A DNA stretch of 45,700 nt from an uncultured Alphaproteobacteria bacterium (GTDB lineage Bacteria; Pseudomonadota; Alphaproteobacteria; RF32; CAG-239): assembly GCA_904501925.1 (NCBI GenBank), contig CAJGCO010000013.1, positions 1-45,700 on the forward strand, read 5' to 3'. The translations under genes were made by a program, and so were the position numbers. Positions 43,130-45,700 of the stretch are shown here, in pieces; position 1 is the stretch's first letter, and the number at the start of each line of letters is the position of its first letter. Under the pieces are notes generated by a model. That model did no database searches and was not told where the DNA came from. It was given only the letters and a program-made list of their open reading frames with translations.

Positions 43130-43849
43130 TTAATTGTTTTCGATTTTTAATATAGGGAGACCGAAAATATATATTTTGGTTGCATTTAATGAATAATATT
43201 TATTATGTACGGATGCTCTTTCTGCTATGAGAGTAGGTGTTGTTTTAGAGCTAATACCATTAGTATCAAAAATGGAAACAAATAAGTCTAAGTGTTGAAA
43301 TTTACAATTATTTATTGTAAAAACTATCCATTTTTCCCAATCGCTAACAATTCTATAATTTTCATTATACAAGCCATATTTATCAAATAAATCTCTTTTT
43401 ATAAAGCTCGATTGATGACTGATGCAACTGTTGTAAAAATATTTTTTGTTTATTGGTTTAGAATATATTCTTTTTATTATTTTTTTCTTTTTAAATCTAC
43501 ACATATTTCCATAAAGGATATCTGCATCATAATTTTTATTTTTAAAAATTTTTTCTAAGACATCGTTTTGAGCAAAGCAATCGCCACCATTCATAAAGTT
43601 TAGATATTTACCCTTTGCTAGCTTAATTCCTTTATTCATAGCATTATAAATGCCTTTGTCAGGCTCTGAAATAAATGTTGTTATATACTCTTTATATTTA
43701 TTTAAAATTTCAACAGTTCCATCGGTTGAACCGCCATCAACAACAATCCATTCAAAATCTTTATATGTTTGATTTATGATGCTTTGACATGTACGTTCAA
43801 TTTCATCTTTAATATTATAACAAATAGTAATGATAGATAATTTTTTCAT
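43130..43849 (-). CDS. Family 2 glycosyltransferase
   Basis: 239 residues. Typical GT-A start LSIITICYNIKDEIERTCQSIINQTYKDFEWIVVDGGSTDGT, with DKGIYNAMNKGI, and NGGD as the metal-binding position. The end KIYIFGLPILKIENN is a short membrane-facing-type tail seen on gut-bacterial glycosyltransferases, and matches the repeats of the next ORF upstream. AGAGGAAA lies upstream of the minus-strand ATG. Likely adds a sugar to a surface glycan. Confidence 0.9.
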   Translation of the reverse strand: MKKLSIITICYNIKDEIERTCQSIINQTYKDFEWIVVDGGSTDGTVEILNKYKEYITTFISEPDKGIYNAMNKGIKLAKGKYLNFMNGGDCFAQNDVLEKIFKNKNYDADILYGNMCRFKKKKIIKRIYSKPINKKYFYNSCISHQSSFIKRDLFDKYGLYNENYRIVSDWEKWIVFTINNCKFQHLDLFVSIFDTNGISSKTTPTLIAERASVHNKYYSLNATKIYIFGLPILKIENN

Positions 43850-43850
43850 A

Positions 43851-44285
43851 TTATTTTTCCTCTATTGATAGAAAAGGAATACTTAGAAATTTAATAGTTT
43901 TGGTAGTCTGAATAGTTTTTTTTGTTTTAATTGGGGCTTCTATCCATTCAAAAATTTTTGATTTTTCTTTTTCCCATTTTTTATAGCCATAAATTTAAAT
44001 GTATTCTTTTTTTATAGTCATAAAGTGAATGCCAAATAGGTAATATCTTACTTTTGGTTTGGTTGGTGATTGTTTAACTGCAAAAACAGGAAGCCCACAT
44101 AGATAGTGTTTAGTATTAAAATTATCATTATTCTTTTGAATTTTATATATGGGGAGTTTGCATATACTGATAATTAATTCATTGTTTTCATTTGTATGAG
44201 TTTTGCAAATTGGTAAAATAAAAAATAATTTATACACTTTACAATTTTGGTTAGGTGTATTGGAATTATTATCACTTTTAGACAT
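43851..44285 (-). pseudogene. Tail-repeat ORF interrupted by one in-frame stop
   Basis: The first 96 codons run from ATG 44285 to TAA 43997-43995 and carry four imperfect units: KVYKLFFILPICK, ISICKLPIYKI, KHYLCGLPVFAVK and RYYLFGIHFMTIK. The same frame then stays open for 47 codons to a second TAA at 43853-43851 and ends in KFLSIPFLSIEEK, another unit of the same kind. No frameshift is needed, only removal of one stop. The second half gives the ribosome-binding sequence of the GT2 gene. No clear ribosome-binding sequence precedes the start. The 96-codon part alone (43995-44285) may still be made; otherwise the gene is a decaying glycosyltransferase tail. Confidence 0.55.
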
Positions 44286-44320
44286 TTTAAAACAGCCTTT
44301 TTAATATAAGATAAAAACAG

Positions 44321-44396
44321 TGGTGCCGATTGGGAGATTTGAACTCCCGACCTGCCCATTACGAATGGGATGCTCTACCAACTGAGCTAAATCGGC
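44321..44396 (-). tRNA. tRNA-Thr(CGU)
   Basis: 76 nt including encoded CCA. Acceptor GCCGATT/AATCGGC, D-arm GCTCAGTTGGTAGAGC, anticodon loop TTCGTAA (anticodon CGT), T-arm GGGAGTTCAAATCTCCC. The first pair of the anticodon stem is mismatched. No hairpin terminator is seen before the next minus-strand ORF. Confidence 0.95.
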
Positions 44397-44493
44397 ATGG
44401 TTGATTGTGTAGCATATTTAGAGATAAAGGTCAATGTTGGATATAAGCTTGTGGAAAAGAGAATTAGAAAATAAGGATATTGCGGGGGAGATT

Positions 44494-44964
44494 TTAGTTT
44501 GATGCACGCTTGAGGGCAAAGAAATCTTTTAATATATTAGAGCATTCTGTTTCTAATATTCCTCTTGTTATGTTTGGAGAATGGTTGCAAGTTGGTTGTT
44601 CGTAAAATTTGACACCATGTTCAATTGCGCCACCTTTGGGATTTGATGCGCCATATATGATTTCTTTTATTCTCATCATTGATATGGCTGTGGCACACAT
44701 TGTGCATGGCTCTAATGTTACATAGAGTTTGCAATCCCATAGGCGAGGTTGTGATAATTTTTTGCAGGCTTTAGTCATTGCGATTATTTCAGCGTGACTG
44801 ATAGCTGTTAAGCTATGTTCTCCTTGATTATAAGCTTTGGCTATGATATTTCCATTTGAATCTACAACAATAGCGCCAACTGGTACTTCGTCTCTTTTAT
44901 AAGCTTTTTTAGCCTCTTTTAGGGCCTGTTGCATATAATATTCATGAGACAAGATATTAGGCAT
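44494..44964 (-). CDS. tadA: tRNA-specific adenosine deaminase TadA
   Basis: 156 residues. Zinc deaminase motifs ISHAEIIAM (HAE, about 57-59) and TLEPCTMCATA (PCxxC, about 86-90), with DEVPVGAIVV near the N-terminus, as in TadA, which converts A34 to inosine in tRNA-Arg(ACG). The HAD gene upstream overlaps its start by 8 nt, so they are co-transcribed. Confidence 0.94.
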   Translation of the reverse strand: MPNILSHEYYMQQALKEAKKAYKRDEVPVGAIVVDSNGNIIAKAYNQGEHSLTAISHAEIIAMTKACKKLSQPRLWDCKLYVTLEPCTMCATAISMMRIKEIIYGASNPKGGAIEHGVKFYEQPTCNHSPNITRGILETECSNILKDFFALKRASN

Positions 44965-45700
44965 ATTGAAGTTTCTTCTTCTCTTCTTGTTTTTTTAGAA
45001 CTTCAAGATTGCGCTCAGTTGCTATTTTATCTAGAATCGTTTTAACAACTATATCAAGTGAGGTGCCTTCTCTATAATCAGCAGGAAGAGCAAAGTTTAC
45101 GCGTTTATCTTTAAGAAGTTTAATTGCTTTTTCTCTTTGGGAACTCTTTGGTTTGTATACAGCAATGGCATTGCCACCACGAGTTTTAACAAGTTTCATT
45201 GATGGGATGTCTGTCATTCCATCGCCAAAGTATACAATTCTATGAAAAGGAATTCGGCGTTTGCTGTCTTCCATATATTCATTAACTAATTTATCATCTA
45301 GTTTTCCTAAGCCTTTGTTTATTTTTGATAAATATTGAACTTTGGTTGAGTAGTTAATTACGCGAGCTGGCCAAACAGGGGTGCCGTCTTCACCGAATGC
45401 ATAACTGCATCCAAATACGTCTTTACAATATTTATATATTGACGCACCTTCAAGAATCTCTTCATAACCAGATGAAATAATGTAGTGTTCAATTTGTAAG
45501 CCAAGTTGTTTACCATATTGGTTTATACGCTCAAACCAGGTTTCAACGCCTTCATAATATTTAACTAAGGTTCCACAGTAGTGAAAGTTTTCACGAGTAA
45601 GCTTTATGCCTTTTTCTTTGGCTGTTTTCATGAAATAGTACATGCTACCAGTTATTTGGTCTGCGCAGTTGTCTATTGACCACTGGTTGGCTTTTTTCCA
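44957..45700 (-). CDS. HAD-superfamily hydrolase, 5' truncated by the window
   Basis: Open from the window edge (starts with WKKANQWSIDNCADQ in frame), so the true start and the DxD nucleophile motif lie beyond 45700; the Met at 45643 is internal. Visible HAD parts are ISSGYEEILEG (motif II Ser region), a long cap region, and motif IV YFGDGMTDIPS. The C-terminus is Lys/Glu-rich helix. A phosphatase of unknown substrate; overlaps tadA by 8 nt. Confidence 0.83.
   Translation of the reverse strand, partial: WKKANQWSIDNCADQITGSMYYFMKTAKEKGIKLTRENFHYCGTLVKYYEGVETWFERINQYGKQLGLQIEHYIISSGYEEILEGASIYKYCKDVFGCSYAFGEDGTPVWPARVINYSTKVQYLSKINKGLGKLDDKLVNEYMEDSKRRIPFHRIVYFGDGMTDIPSMKLVKTRGGNAIAVYKPKSSQREKAIKLLKDKRVNFALPADYREGTSLDIVVKTILDKIATERNLEVLKKQEEKKKLQYA

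Overview
The window is AT-rich (roughly 30% GC by eye), densely coded Gram-negative DNA. Lipoproteins, Sec-exported proteins, a BepA-type periplasmic protease, an MscS-type channel and outer-envelope enzymes point to a two-membrane cell. Low GC, a type IV pilin-like protein whose N-terminus reads GRSMIEMLSVLAIVGILSVG, a DUF4139 protein and a catalytic plus inactive M16 pair suggest a host-associated low-GC alphaproteobacterium (an RF32-like gut lineage is my best guess). This placement is inference; no rRNA is present.

Layout. (1) 1-8290, accessory or defence-like block: 3' end of a type I restriction subunit HsdR, a YgjP-type metallopeptidase, a low-molecular-weight tyrosine phosphatase, unknown genes, then a two-gene operon of a SNF2/RapA-type helicase and an Hsp70/actin-fold ATPase. 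The block lies on the 3' side of a tRNA(CAU) gene at 8474-8550. (2) 8686-16920, envelope genes: a coiled-coil acidic protein, AmiC-type amidase, exported unknowns, a DUF4139 protein and the M16 peptidase pair. (3) 17071-21836: hisS, an aspartate-semialdehyde-dehydrogenase-like protein that has lost its catalytic residues, and a large mechanosensitive channel. (4) 21874-31100, mostly minus strand: unknowns, a PHP phosphatase, metG behind what looks like a Met-codon leader-peptide attenuator, an exported glycosyltransferase-like protein, a BepA-like protease, a pseudopilin and an acyltransferase. (5) 31202-38357: M23 peptidase, rubrerythrin, CorA transporter, unknowns, tRNA-Leu(GAG), tRNA-Ser(UGA), small lipoproteins and a helical-repeat protein. 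(6) 38483-45700: comM, an 801-residue Cys-rich exported protein ending in a degenerate trypsin-like domain, surface-sugar genes (nucleotidyltransferase, GT2), a split tail-repeat ORF, tRNA-Thr(CGU), tadA and the 3' part of a HAD hydrolase.

How they fit together: much of the chromosomal part concerns the envelope (amidase, M23 peptidase, M16, BepA, MscS, pseudopilin, surface glycan), interleaved with translation genes (hisS, metG, tadA, four tRNAs). Almost every convergent gene pair is separated by a clear bidirectional hairpin terminator. The most notable observations are the candidate metG attenuator, the helicase/actin-fold ATPase pair, two apparent pseudoenzymes, and a tail-repeat ORF interrupted by one in-frame stop codon.
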